Below are positions 20,532 to 31,899 of a stretch of DNA of 43,422 nt, piece by piece. The translations under genes were made by a program, and so were the position numbers. A model generated the notes under the pieces. It ran no database searches and had not been told where the DNA came from. It saw only the letters and a list, made by a program, of their open reading frames with translations. How positions within the stretch are numbered: position 1 is the first letter of the stretch; the number at the start of each line of letters is the position of its first letter. The stretch is from the NCBI RefSeq assembly GCF_008831285.2, contig NW_022204967.1:1-43422 (forward strand), read 5' to 3'. Origin of the DNA: Nymphaea colorata (taxonomy: Eukaryota; Streptophyta; Magnoliopsida; Nymphaeales; Nymphaeaceae).

Positions 20532-22192
20532 GCCATGGTCATTTACGTGAATGGAACAGGTCGGTCATCATCACTGGGTAAAGCAAAAATCTGTTTTGTT
20601 TGTTCTATGCAACAGCCACGGCATTAATTGTGACTATTAAAAATGATTGATACCCCTAACAGCCACGGTGTTTACCTTGCCTGAACCCCAGTAGATGCTA
20701 TAACCACAGGTCCCTAAATGGCAGTGCATGCACCCTCCCTCAAAAGGGTGTACCAACTGCACCCGTTTCAGATCTGCATCTTTCTGTTTAGTTGCAGTTC
20801 CTTTCTCTTCTTGAGATAAATCTTTTATCTTTTCATGTATTTGCAGTAAGAAATATACCCAAGTTAAAAAAGAGAAAATGTAGGAGGGAAGATTTACTTT
20901 GGATGAAAAAGGTGCTTATTTACTTTGTACATAATTGTAAAATAATATTTAATGTTCCCACCTGAGGCATGCACACAAACTGAGTGACCACTTTTTCCAA
21001 TTTTGCAGGTAGAATTGGGCATGTGGCACATGGGAAATTAACTGTTGTTAAGCTGATATCTGGTGTGCAGTGATATGAGTCCTTAAGAGCTAAAAATTTG
21101 TCTGTCCCCTTATTCCGGATGACCAAATTTGAATATCAATCAAGAATTGTATGTTGTACCTCTAATTAGGTGTACTACTCTTGGTCAAGAAAGTGATTGC
21201 TAAGGGATGGGCAGCCATTTGACCCCAATGCTAGTTACTATTTCTCATATTTTATATATTTATATATATGTATATGTGTGTGTGTGTAATAAAGTGGCAC
21301 AACATGTATAAGTTGGGAACACAATGGGAATGTGGTTCAATCACATGAACTGATCCAACCAACTAACAGTAATGTGTAATAACGTTTGTTACTCCTAAAG
21401 AGATGTTTGCTCTTGACTCACAAGCAAGAGAGTGCTTTCTGCTTCAAAAAAATTGTGGTACCAGCTAACTGAACGTAGGAATGAAGATGATGCACAACAG
21501 TATATTCCAAACGTCAAGAACTTCAAAATTAGTGTGGGGAATGAGGTGAAGGACTTGTTTTCAGCTAGAAATAGAAAGTGAAATTCTACCATCTATTATT
21601 GACATGGGATTTAAACCTTGTTGTGCCATTAATATTGAATATAGAAGAAGTTTAAGATACATAGAGAGGGGAAAAAGTTGAGGGGTGTCATGTCAACATG
21701 AAAAGTGCTTGGCAAAAACTAACATGGCAGCCATGTACAAAAGCAAGGTGCAGGGTCCTTGTCATCCAGCCAGAACTTCTGGGTGGTTAGGGTCTCTGAG
21801 ACAATATTTCTTTGGTGAAGGAATCTCATTCCTCATGGGTTGACTCCTTTTTGGTCACTCAACTGTTTCCTTTTTTTCTCTCGCTCTGACTCTCTCTCTT
21901 TTTCAATCTCTCTTTCTCTCACACACACATACACAGATGCATGCGTGCATGCATTGACACATATGGAGAAAAGTAGAAGAAAACGAATTAGGAAATGTCA
22001 GATGGAAGTTTGAAGTTTGAAGAAATAGATATAAAGTACTGTGGTTGCTGCTTCACGCCATGCATTTGTTGTTAAGCTAAGCAAACTTGCTCCATAATTT
22101 GCACAGACAGGCAAAAGATGGAAATTAGGCAATGTTCCAGCAATAAAAGGAAGCTATGTCACCAAATCAGTTGAAGTCACCATATGGAATGA

Positions 22193-22223
<31 letters not shown>

Positions 22224-22385
22224 AGGGTCAAAGGGGCTTCTTCTTCAATGAATGAGCAGTGCACTCTTTTAGTGTTTAAAACCGGCATCCAATTAAGCAG
22301 TCCAGTGTCATTGTCATGCACCTTGCAGCCATTCTTCTGGGTCTATTGTAATTAAAATTATTCTCTTATCACTGTCTTTTTGGCT
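20532..22385. other. Stretch without a recognised gene
   Basis: Non-coding by eye. It holds a (GT)n run near 21271-21287, a CT/CA-rich run at 21880-21935 and a compound (AC)n(AG)n tract at 22193-22223. The short frames present carry no recognisable motif. Confidence 0.6.
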
Positions 22386-22696
22386 GCTGGATGCTTTGGA
22401 TTAAATTCATTTCATAACTGTCATCTTTTTTTTTTTTTTTTTAGTTTGTATGAGTACCCTTTGTCTATCGTAAAGAAAATGATGTTCTGGTCACTTTGTC
22501 TCTTTTACTGGTGGATATTATCTATTAAATTCATATCACAACTACCTTTTTTTGCTTTATTTTATATGAATGAATACCCTTGGTCTATCCTGATGAAAAT
22601 GACGCTCTTGTCACCGTGTTTTCTTTACTGATTGATGGTTTGGATTAAATTCATCTCACAACTGTATTTTTTGCTTTAGTTTATATGAATACCCTA
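22386..22696 (+). repeat. Tandem repeat, about 2.6 units of ~122 bp
   Basis: Units start with TTAAATTCAT at 22401, 22525 and 22645 (periods 124 and 120). Each then has TCACAACT or TCATAACT, a T-rich run, TTATATGAAT or TTGTATGAGT, ACCCT and (units 1 and 2) GTCTATC...GAAAATGA. A single related unit lies at 4461-4518. Confidence 0.85.
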
Positions 22697-22914
22697 AGGA
22701 GGCTGAAGCCCCTTCTTTTTTTCCCTAACCCGGTTCTGGGTGGAGAGCAGAGTACATGTCAACTAAAGTGTCAGGCATCCATCTTTTGCAGTCCCTAGCA
22801 ATAGCACCCATAATAAATGAACTAACAGTGAACTTTCGTTGTCTTGTCAGTCCGAGCAACCATGCTACACCGCTTGGGCCTTTCTCTATATGTGGGGACA
22901 GAATGAATTGCAAA
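22697..22914 (-). other. Unidentified minus-strand open frame
   Basis: About 62 codons are open (contains HIEKGPSGVAWLLGLTRQRK and MGAIARDCKRWMPDTL). Composition is protein-like but I know no family for it. It could be a relic of a transposable element. Confidence 0.25.
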
Positions 22915-24755
22915 TGATCAATTTTGTATAGGATTATTACAAACAGACTTCAAATGCAATTTAGCTACTATACCTTGTGGAATCAAATTTAAATTTAACT
23001 AATCAGGTTCTATTGAAAGAAGAAAAAGAAGAAATATTCTAGCTATAAACTACATATTAGATGAATAAGAGACCATAAGGACTCACCGATCTCTCAAGAA
23101 TTTGATTTACATTTTCATATAATACCCATCATGTACATTATATTCTCACCACAACCATAATTTCTCCTATAACACTATGACATATTTTTGAAATCATTGG
23201 TATTTTTATGTTTGAACCAAAATTTGTAATTTCATAAAAAAAATGAATCACTGTCTAAAAAAAAAGGAGGGACCACTATCAATTTGTATTTGATTCCTTG
23301 ATTGGGATTTCAAGAGGAAAATAAAATACGAGGGATCTAAAGATGGTAGGCTAAGCCACACACAAGTGGACAAAAATGAAAAGAAAAAAATTGAATTTGT
23401 CAACATCCGTATGAACCACAATATGTAATTGACACCATTTTCACTGGTTGGAACTCCATTTATTAATTGTTTTGTCTTCAACTTAATACCATTTGTATTC
23501 TATTAGCTTGTATACCCCTGCATGAGTGCACTTAGCCTATAATGTTTATTTTTCTTAATTGCCGATACTTGTACTTTTTTTGTAGAAGAAAACACTAAAT
23601 TTGATCAAGATAAACTTCTGTCAAGTACATATGATTCCTTCTTAATAAATGGTGGGGAGCCTACCTCCCAGCATCCTTCATTGGATCAAGATAAACTTCT
23701 GGGAGTCAAAGTCTGACCTTTTACGCACCTATCAGAAAGCATCCAAAGCTGAAGCTTTTCTCTCTTCTTTTGGCAAGCAGATTGCAGATGGGGTCGCGAT
23801 CTACTGTTTTTTTAATATCTCTGGATATATATATATATATATATATATATCTAGAGAGAGAGAGAAAGAGCCACAGAGGTACTTAATGAACTGTACATTT
23901 CACCACTGTGTGAAAATGAGAGTTTGATTGGAAGAACGATTTTTTTCTTTTGGGGATATTGTTGGATTTCCTTCTTGCGTCACTTGTTTTAAACCCTCAA
24001 CTGAAGCCTTCTATGCATGAAATCAAGAACGCCCACTTGAAAGGAAATAGCTGAAAAGACTAGTAACAACACCTAGTCCTGGCTATGTAATTGGTCTGAG
24101 CCAACCTTGCATGGCTAGTTCCACTTGATCATGCTCTGTTGCTATTGTTAGAATGACCTTTCACATCCCATTCTGAGCTCATTGTTCTGTCAAACAGAGC
24201 TTGTTGAACGACAACAGCTGAACTGGATTAGTATGAGCCCCAGACATCCTGATCATAAGTCTAACTATGAAACACTTTGTAATGGTCATCATGGGGACAT
24301 CATCATCTTTGTCTCTTCACAATAGACCAGCCTTGAGTTTGGCAAGGTTGATGGCATTCCCTCACGGCACGAACAAGTTGTACTTCTAGTCAATGGTCAG
24401 GTCACGAAAATTGGATGGGCTAAACAAAATTTTGGATTTTGAAAAAAAATATCATGCATCCAAACTTTTTACATAATACAATTATAAATCCCACAAATGT
24501 GAGAAAGAGGATGTGTAGGTGATGTAGAAGTTTGGGGTTCAGGAATTTTTATGGACTTATTTAGCACCAATCATGGACCTTGCCAGCCTGTAGAGCACTT
24601 CCTTTGTCTTCCTTATCCTTCCATTTTCAGATTTAAGCAGTGGTGGACCTAAATTTGTTTGGCCTTCCTTTGCCTTCCTCTCCTTCCATTTTCAGATTTC
24701 TAGTTGTCTTCCTCTGCAAGCTCTTTCTTCTACCAAGAAAAAAAGAACAGAGGAG
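22915..24755 (+). repeat. Upstream block of NB-LRR copy B (multi-copy within the window)
   Basis: Parts recur elsewhere in the same order: 22915-23330 matches 38998-39420; 23350-24280 matches 34448-35190; 24172-24440 matches 1-215; 24512-24590 (GATGTAGAAGTTTGGGGTTC) matches 39620-39690 and 41915-41970. It ends at the start codon of copy B. It probably holds the promoter and leader of the ancestral gene, but I can assign no specific box. A (TA)n(GA)n microsatellite at 23824-23870 sits at the same place as a (CA)n(TA)n one in the copy at 34783. Confidence 0.75.
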
Positions 24756-25153
24756 ATGACAACAGTAATCGACACCCTTGTGCAAACACCTATTTCTATT
24801 CTGTTGGGGCTGTAGCCAGCTTGTTGGAAGAAAAGGTGGATCTCATCTTGAATGCCGAAGATGATCTCGAGGTGCTCTAGGAGAAGTTCAGATGCTTTCA
24901 TAAGGCCCTCAAAGTCACAGATCACAAGCCCTTTTTCAGCAATGAGCACAACAGAGGTCTGGAGGGAGAGCTGAAGGATGTTTTCAATGATGCCCAGGAC
25001 ATCATCGAACGATACCAAACCACAATTGCACTTTGCAAAAGGGACAAGGTAAGGAAGCCCTGGAGCACTCTGTGCTCTTGATTTAAGGAACATGTATCTG
25101 CATCTTACCAACTTGGGAATGAAATTAAAAAGATCAACCAAAGGCTTAGTGAA
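24756..25153 (+). pseudogene. Coiled-coil (Rx-N-like) part of copy B, with stops
   Basis: It starts MTTVIDTLVQTPISILLG. A frameshift near 24810 leads to ASLLEEKVDLILNAEDDLEV, a helical, charged stretch typical of Rx-N domains, followed by LEGELKDVFNDAQDIIERY, where the family has its E-D-x-x-D/D-A-E-D region. TAG at 24878-24880 and TGA at 25079-25081 interrupt the frame. These lesions are unrelated to the copia insertion. Confidence 0.8.
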
Positions 25154-26098
25154 ATGGAACAACATAAGAAAATGGTGGATTTGCAAAACACAACACCAAA
25201 AGTTAAGAGTGAGGTTCCTATTGGTGGTGAACATGACAATTCTCGAGAGATAACCCATCTCATAGGTACTGCACAACCACGCACAGGTAGGGCAGATGAT
25301 AAAGAGAAAGTAAAAGAACTCTTGTTTGATGGCTTCAATGGGAGTAGTGCGCTCGGAAAAGATGGTGTTTCTATTGTATCCATTGTAGGTCAAGGTGAGA
25401 TTGGGAAAACAACTCTTGCAAAAATGGTTTTTAATGAAGTCAAAGAACAGTTTGGGAACTGCAGGTGGTGGGTTTGTGTTTCAGAGAAGCCAAATCGTAT
25501 GGGTTTGATGAAAGAGATATGCAAGGAATTGGTCAAAGAACTTAAGGGTACCACTTCCTTGAGTGATTTGTGCACACGATTATGGAGTAAGCTGTCAAAG
25601 AGCAAGTTCTTATTGGTCTTAGATGATCTATGTGAATTAGATGGGTGGTGGGGAGACTTAGCTGCCATCCTGTTGGGAGGTGCAAAGGAAAGCAAGATTT
25701 TGATCACCAATAGAAAGGTAGAAGTCTCCCAAGTGATTGGTGCTAAAATTCATAAATTGCCACAAATGTCTTTCGATGAAAGTTGGAGCTTGTTTCTGTG
25801 TGTGGCAAAGAAACAAGAACATGAATTAGAGAGTCACCATTTGAAAAGTATTGGGGAGAAAATAGTGGCGAAATGTGGTGGGTTGCCACTTGTTGTTCAG
25901 ACGGTAGGATCCTTAATGGGTACAAAAATGAAGACGAAAGACGACTGGGAAACCGATGAGAAGAGTGAGATCTGGGAATGGAAGATGCCTTCCTCAACAT
26001 CATCATCCTCTGAAATATGTGGTAGCGTTCTTCCTGGTCTCATGCTGAGCTACGATGACTTGGCACATTATTTGAAATGTTGTTTTGTATATTGCTGC
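25082..26098 (+). pseudogene. NB-ARC first part of copy B (open frame up to copia-1)
   Basis: About 340 codons are open up to the insertion. Motifs: P-loop GQGEIGKTTLAKMV (usual form G-M-G-G-I-G-K-T-T-L-A), RNBS-A-like WWVCVSE, kinase-2 KFLLVLDDLCE (usual D-D-V-W, so W is replaced by C), RNBS-B KILITNRKVEV, GLPL KCGGLPLVVQTVGSLM, and RNBS-D LKCCFVYC. This domain binds ATP/ADP and works as the receptor's switch. The frame continues into the LTR for about 52 codons of Lys-rich sequence and stops at 26252-26254. This is the best preserved part of the gene. Confidence 0.9.
26094..26098. repeat. copia-1 target duplication, left copy
   Basis: GCTGC directly before the LTR; repeated at 31560-31564 after the element. 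Removing one copy and the element makes the NB-ARC frame continuous. Confidence 0.95.
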
Positions 26099-26346
26099 TG
26101 TAGAAATACAAGCAAGAAGAAGACGAAGAGAAACAATGATCACGATGTAACGTGGAAAAACCCTCTGCACGAGGGAGAAAAAACCACGAATGAGGAGGAG
26201 TTGGTGCCCACTAGCAGCCAGACTCTCTCTCTTAAGATTATCATTAACACTTAAGGATTAGGGTTACATGACTTAAGTAGAGCCCAAAACGGGCTACAAG
26301 GCGGGTCGGGTATGGATCCGGACCCGAAACCCACAATCTATCAACA
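26099..26346 (-). repeat. 3' LTR of copia-1
   Basis: 248 bp. On the plus strand it begins TGTAGAAATAC and ends CTATCAACA. The pol reading frame stops within it (TGA at 26341-26343). Confidence 0.95.
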
Positions 26347-29300
26347 CTCCCCCTCAAGTTGGGCGTACATATCAAACATGCCCAACTTGGATACATTCCT
26401 CTCAAATGAAGCTGAAGGAAGAGCTTTCGTCAGAACATCAGCAGTTTGGTCTTCAGACTTCATGTAAGGTAAGATCAACTCTTTCGCATCAATCCTTTCC
26501 CGAATGAAGTGACGATCAATTTCAACATGTTTTGTTCTGTCGTGAAGTACAGGATTGTTGGCTAAGTTGATTGCAGACTTGTTATCACAATACATCTTCA
26601 TAGGTCCTTCAATCTCTATTCCAATGTCAGTCAACAATATCTTCAACCATAATAACTCTGACACTCCCATAGCAACTGCCCTATATTCTGCCTCTGCACT
26701 GGATCTAGAGCAAACATCCTGTCTCTTGCTCCTCCATACAACAAGGTTTCCTCCCAAGTAGACACAGTACCCTGTAGTGGATCGTCTGGTATCACCACAA
26801 CCTGCCCAATCCGCATCAGAATAGCCCTCGATTTCCACAGTCTCTGTTTCACATACAGGAGTCCCTTACCAGGATTTTTCTTCAGGTAGCATAGCACTCT
26901 GTCCACAGCCTTCAGATGTGCATCGGTTGGCGCATGCATGAATTGGCTCAAAACATTCACCCAAAGGTGATATCAGGTCTCGTGAGGGTAAGATAAATTA
27001 CTTCCCACCAACGTTGATATCTTCCCTTGTCTTCTTCACAGAGAGGCTCTCCATCTCTAAGACTCAACTTGTGCCCAGTGTCAAAAGGGGTAGGAGTAGG
27101 TCTACATCCCAATTTACCAGTTTCTTCCAGCAGGTCTAATGTATATTTCCTTTGGTTTAGTACAAGACCAGTACTAGACCTAGCAACCTCCATACCAAGA
27201 AAATACCTTAGTTTTCCAAGATCTTTGAGGTCGAATTCTGTAGCCAGTAACCCTTTTAGCTTGATAATCTCCTCCTCATCATCTCCAGTAACAATCATGT
27301 CATCTACGTAGACGAGCAGGAGAGTAACCTTGCTCTCCTTCTTCTTCACAAACAGAGTGTGATCTCCATTTCCTTGTTTGTATCCATGACGTATCATCAC
27401 TCTTCTCAGTCGTTCAACCACGCTCTGGGCGATTGCTTAAGTCCATACAATGCCTTTTTCAGCTTACAACACATTTTTGGTTCTTCATATCCTGGAGGCA
27501 TATGCATATATACTTCTTCTTCGAGGTCACCATTGAGGAATGCATTCTTAAAATCCAGTTGATACATCTTCCACTCCTTCATCACAGCTAGGGATATAAC
27601 CACCCTCACAGTCTTCATTTTCGCAACAGGAGCAAAGGTTTCCAAGTAATCATTCCATATTTCTGGCTAAACCCTTGGCCACAAGTCGAGCTTTATATCT
27701 TTCAACACTCCCATCTGGTTTGTACTTGATGGTATACACCCATTTGGATCCAACTAGATGAGCGGCTTCAGGAATCTTCACCACTTCCCATGTCAAGTTT
27801 CTTCTTAGGGCATCTATTTCTTCTTTCATTGCATCGGCCCACTTGGAGTCACTTTGAGCTTCAGCGACAGTCTGGGAATCACAGCCAAAGAAAGAGTAGA
27901 AACAAAGCACTTGTAATCTTTCCCAAGTCTGGAATAAGAAACAAAATTACCAATGGGGTGTTGAGTACATGACCTGACACCCTTTCTCAGGGCAATGGGA
28001 AGATCGTCATTCTTCTTTTCAACCTCATCATGGGTCTCCCACGGTCTCCTCGTTTGGACTTGGTTCATCCAGGGAAGGAGTGGCATTGGGATTGGAAGTA
28101 GATCTAGCATCACAAGTCATCACCTCTGTCCGAGTACCTCGTCTAGAGTAGAACTGTCTAAACAACTGAGGGCCTTCCTTCTCAATGCTATTGTCACCCC
28201 TTTCCTCCTTCTCAGGCACATCAACAGTATTAAGTGATTCTGTTTTCTTGTAGTCCAAAAAATCTATAAACTGAAGTTCCTGTCTCTGAGAATACTCTTC
28301 CCTGCCCACAGACTGCTCCCCCTGAAGAGGGATTCGCACCAAAGTAAGAGGCATGTTCCAAGAAGGTAACATCCCTCGTAACATAAGCTCGACCAATAAT
28401 AGGATCAATACATTTGTATCCTTTTGCGTAGGGGAGTATCCAACAAAGACACCTTTGATAGACCTAGGATCAAGTTTCTTGACATTTGGACTGTGATCAT
28501 GGATAAAACATACACAACCAAAAACACGAGGAGGAAGAGGAAATGGTGGACGACTGCCAGGAAGCAACGAGTGGGGAGTCCTACCATTCAAACACGACTG
28601 GGCATGCGGTTAATAAGATAGGCACTAGTAAGAACTGCATCACCCCAATAGTGTTTAGGAAGATTTCTCTGAACAAAAGAGCCCTGGTGACATTAAGAAG
28701 TTGACGATTTTTCCTTTCAGCTACCCCATTTTGAGGGGGGGTGTAACTACAGGATGTCTCGTGAACAATCCCCCGTTGTCTAAGAAACTCCTCAACAGGC
28801 CGACACATGTACTCACGGGCATTATCGGACCTGAAAGTTTTAACATTCGCACCATACTGGGTATGCACAAGAAGAATAAATGTCTCGATGATTCGAGGAA
28901 CCTCGCTGCGGTCTTTAACAAGTATATAAATGTAGCACGAGAGAAATCATCAATGAAAGTGATAAAATACTGGAAACCTTGACGGGTATGAATGCCCGAA
29001 GGTCCCCATACATCAGAGTGAATCAGAGAAAAAGCTTCATTAGCACAACTAGAAGAAAGAGGGTACGAAGCCCTCACATGTTTGGCAAACTGGCAAACAT
29101 CACAAGAAATGGAAGACACATCAAAGGAGGAACACAAGTCTGGAAACAAATGTTTCAAAATCCCAAAAGGTAAATGCCCAAAACGTTCATGCCAGTACAT
29201 AAAAGACTGAAGACAATCTTCTCTTCTCTTATCTGTCTTGCGGATCGCTGTCAACAGAGCAGTAGCCACACGTATGGGAAGACGATATAATCCATCAGAA

Positions 29301-30657
29301 GCTAAACCAATCCCAATCCTCTTCCCTGTCACCAAGTCCTACAAAACACAACGATCGACAGAGAATATAAGTTCACAATTCAATTCTTTAGTAAGTCTAC
29401 TGACTGATAAGAGATTTAAAGGAAACTGGGGAACATGTAAAGCGCCCTGCACATGAAATTTGTCCAACAAGGACAGAGTGCCTTCGCCAGCCACACAGGT
29501 AGAGGAACCATCTGCAAGAGAAACACGTTCCCTTCCCGAGGACAACTTATACTCATGAAACAATTTTGGATTACCTGTCATGTGATGAGTAGCACCACTA
29601 TCGACAATCCATTCCCCCACAGAAGAGTTACCTTGATTGCCAATAGCAGCAAGAGCATGATTAGCTGTAGTTCCCTCTGAGGTCTCAGTCTTGTTGACAT
29701 CGAGCCTGCCCAAATAAGCCCATAGTTCACGAAGCTGGTCAGCAGAAATGGAGACTTTTTCTCCACTAGAGGCTTGCACCTCAGACACGGGCGTTCTCCC
29801 AGTCAAAGATCTCCCTCTGTTCCCCTTCTTTTCTGGATGAAGATCCCAGCAATAATCCACAGTGTGACCTGTCTTCTTGCAGTGAGTGCACCGGCGAAGA
29901 GACCTAGATGGGCCGCCAGGACCACGACTCATGAGGGCAGATCTCTCGTTATAGGGCACAAGTTCCTCTTCCCTTCTTTTGTAACAAGCCTTCTCTGTTC
30001 TTCCGCTTCAACACAGGAGTACACATCTTCAATACTGGACACCTCCCCTGAATTCAAAATATGGCTTCGAACACCTTCAAACTCATCATTTAAACCTGCT
30101 AAAATAGGAACACCCTGTTTTCCCATTCATGAGCAACATAGAGCGCCTGATCATGGGACAATGCCAAGGAATATCAGAATGATAGTCAAGCTCTTCCCAC
30201 TTGGCTTTCAAAGCCCCATAGTACTCTGCAACAGACGAGGTCCCTTGTCGAATGCCATAGACTGTCTTCATTACTTGGTAAGTACGAATTGCGGTCTTCT
30301 TTTGGCCATACATTTGCTCGAGGACCACCCACATGTCTCTAGCAGTCTTCTTCCGAAGGATAAGGGGCTGAATATCGGCGGAAACGGAATTGACAATCCA
30401 AGTTTTCACTTGATTATCCTCAAGAACCAAGTATGCCACACATCACTTGTTCTTGCTGGTTCGGGGTTGCTCCCATCAATATAGGCCATGCGACCACGGC
30501 CAGCAATCCCCATGGTCATAGCAGGCGACCACGAGAAATAATTATCCTTGGTGAGGCGAAGAGTGATGACCTGCATGGGAACATTCTCAGTTCTAAAAGC
30601 CCCTATTTCAGTGGGATTGGTGTTGACGGTTGACGAGGAAGAGGCTGCCATAATCAC
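26341..30657 (-). pseudogene. copia-1 gag-pol remains
   Basis: Gag starts at Met 30657 or 30651 (MAASSSSTVN) and carries RLTKDNYFSWSPAMTMGIAG; it is broken near 30430 and 30110. Then come the zinc knuckle CTHCKKTGHTVDYC, protease VDSGATHHMTG (intact D-S-G), an in-frame TAG at 29339-29341, pre-integrase YWHERFGHLPFGILK and CDVCQFAKH, and integrase (VWGPSG, FIDDFSR, FRSDNAREY, PQNGVAERKNRQLL). Reverse transcriptase includes [50 protein letters not shown]; RNase H includes YSDADWAGCGDTRRSTTGYC, SSAEAEYRAVA, ADVLTKALP. Shifts separate gag parts, the integrase halves, the integrase end and the RT pieces. It cannot give one polyprotein. Confidence 0.95.
26347..26357 (-). other. copia-1 polypurine tract
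   Basis: Reads TTGAGGGGGAG on the minus strand, directly against the 3' LTR. Confidence 0.8.
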
Positions 30658-31297
30658 AGACCAGTCTAGCTACGGGTGAAGCCCAGTAGGCAGCAAGGGC
30701 AGCAGGGAGCACAGCACAATACAACACCAAAAAAGGCAGAGAGCAGGCAACGGACAAAACGGAGGACGCCTAGACCTCATCGGCAGAAGGAGAGCAACAG
30801 AGAGGCAGCGCCAGAGAAAAACGAAGCAGAACGGCGCGGTGCTGGGCGGAAACAGACCGCCAGAACCAGGCAGAGCGGCGCACCAGCGGAAGCAGACCGC
30901 CGGAAAAAAAAAACACGGCGGTGGGCGATGCGTCGGATGACAAAGAGGAACGCCGCTGGACAGAGCGTCGCTGGCAGGCCGACGCTGGGCGGAAGCGACT
31001 GAACAGGAACGACGCTGATCAGGGCGTCGCTGGGCCGGTCGTCGCTAGGCGGAGACGGCGGAATCCTGAGCGGCGCTGATCAGGGCGGCGCTGGGCGGAG
31101 ACGGCGGCGGGGCGACAGACGAAGCTCAGGCGTCGGGCACGGACGTCAGGCACGGCGTCGGGCACAAGCGTCGGGCAAGGGCGTCGGGCAAGGGCGTCGG
31201 CACGGGCGATGAACAGTGTCGGCGAGACGATGAACAGTGCGGGGCGAATCCTCCTCCAACACGGGCAAAAGACAAACCAGAAACGCCGGAACTTCAC
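30658..31297 (-). other. copia-1 leader, GC-rich with internal repeats
   Basis: Untranslated region between the primer-binding site and gag. It is very rich in CpG, with GGCGTCGGGCA-type words repeated at 31125-31205 and GGCGCTGGGCGGAGACGGCG-type words at 31020-31110. The open frames on both strands here (about 83-109 codons) are side effects of the GC-rich repeats. It would hold the packaging signal, which I cannot locate. Confidence 0.7.
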
Positions 31298-31310
31298 GGC
31301 TCTGATACCA
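31298..31310 (-). other. copia-1 primer-binding site (initiator Met tRNA)
   Basis: Reads TGGTATCAGAGCC on the minus strand, directly after the 5' LTR. This is the standard plant initiator tRNA-Met primer site. Confidence 0.92.
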
Positions 31311-31559
31311 TGTAGAAATACGAGCAAGAAGAAGACGAAGAGAAACAATGATCACGATGTAACGTGGAAAAACCCTCTACACGAGGGAGAAAAAACCACG
31401 AATGAGGAGGAGTTGGTGCCCACTAGCAGCCAGACCCTCTCTTTCTTAAGATTATCATTAACACTTAAGGATTAGGGTTACATGACTAAGTAGAGCCCAA
31501 AACGGGCTACAAGGTGGGTCGGGTATGGATCCGAACCCGAAACCCACAATCTATCAACA
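31311..31559 (-). repeat. 5' LTR of copia-1
   Basis: 249 bp, nearly identical to the other LTR. Followed by target duplication GCTGC at 31560-31564. Confidence 0.95.
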
Positions 31560-31564
31560 GCTGC

Positions 31565-31870
31565 ATTTATCCAAAGGATCATGATATAAAAATGGATAGA
31601 TTGGTCATGCAATGGATGGCACATGGATTGATTGACCAAAAGAAAGCCGTTGATGTGGAAGTGACTGCTAACCAATGGATTAGTGACTTGATAAATCGGT
31701 TCATGATTGAAGAAACTGAATATAAGGATCTCAAATTGCATGACATTTTGCATGACCTTGCCTTATATATAGGTGGAAAGGAATATAGTCATGCCTCTGC
31801 TACTGAGCACACCCACCATCTGTCATTACTTGGTGTCGACAATGCAGAAGTGCAAAAGCATAATGCCTGA
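31565..31870 (+). pseudogene. NB-ARC second part of copy B
   Basis: Continues the frame cut by copia-1: IYPKDHDIKMDRLVMQWMAH, the usual F-P-K-D-Y-x-I ... L-x-x-x-W-M-A-x-G region after RNBS-D. Then comes LKLHDILHDLALYI at the MHD position, where the family has M-H-D; here M is replaced by L. A TGA at 31868-31870 ends the frame before the LRRs. Confidence 0.88.
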
Positions 31871-31899
31871 AGAGCAGCAAATAAGTTGTGCACAATATT

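Larger units (their letters stand above)
26099..31559 (-). mobile_element. Ty1/copia LTR retrotransposon 'copia-1', young, inside NB-LRR copy B
   Basis: A 5461-bp element on the minus strand. LTRs are 26099-26346 and 31311-31559, with TG...CA ends, primer-binding and polypurine sites in the right places, and the 5-bp duplication GCTGC on both sides. The LTRs differ by about six substitutions and two short indels over 248 bp by eye (about 2-2.5%), so the insertion is recent compared with copia-2. Order is gag, protease, integrase, reverse transcriptase, RNase H. Coding parts are broken by several shifts and at least one stop, so it is no longer autonomous. Confidence 0.97.

Noticed and set aside
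24692-25393. Long minus-strand open frame of 233 codons over the NB-LRR start
   Set aside because: It lies antisense to the recognisable CC and NB-ARC coding sequence, and its translation has no motif.
29774-30484. Plus-strand open frame of 236 codons
   Set aside because: It is antisense to copia-1 gag and zinc-knuckle sequence; the real signal is on the minus strand.
30676-31348. Open frames on both strands in the copia-1 leader, Arg/Ala-rich
   Set aside because: They come from GC-rich repeats with few stop codons, lie between primer site and gag, and have no domain.
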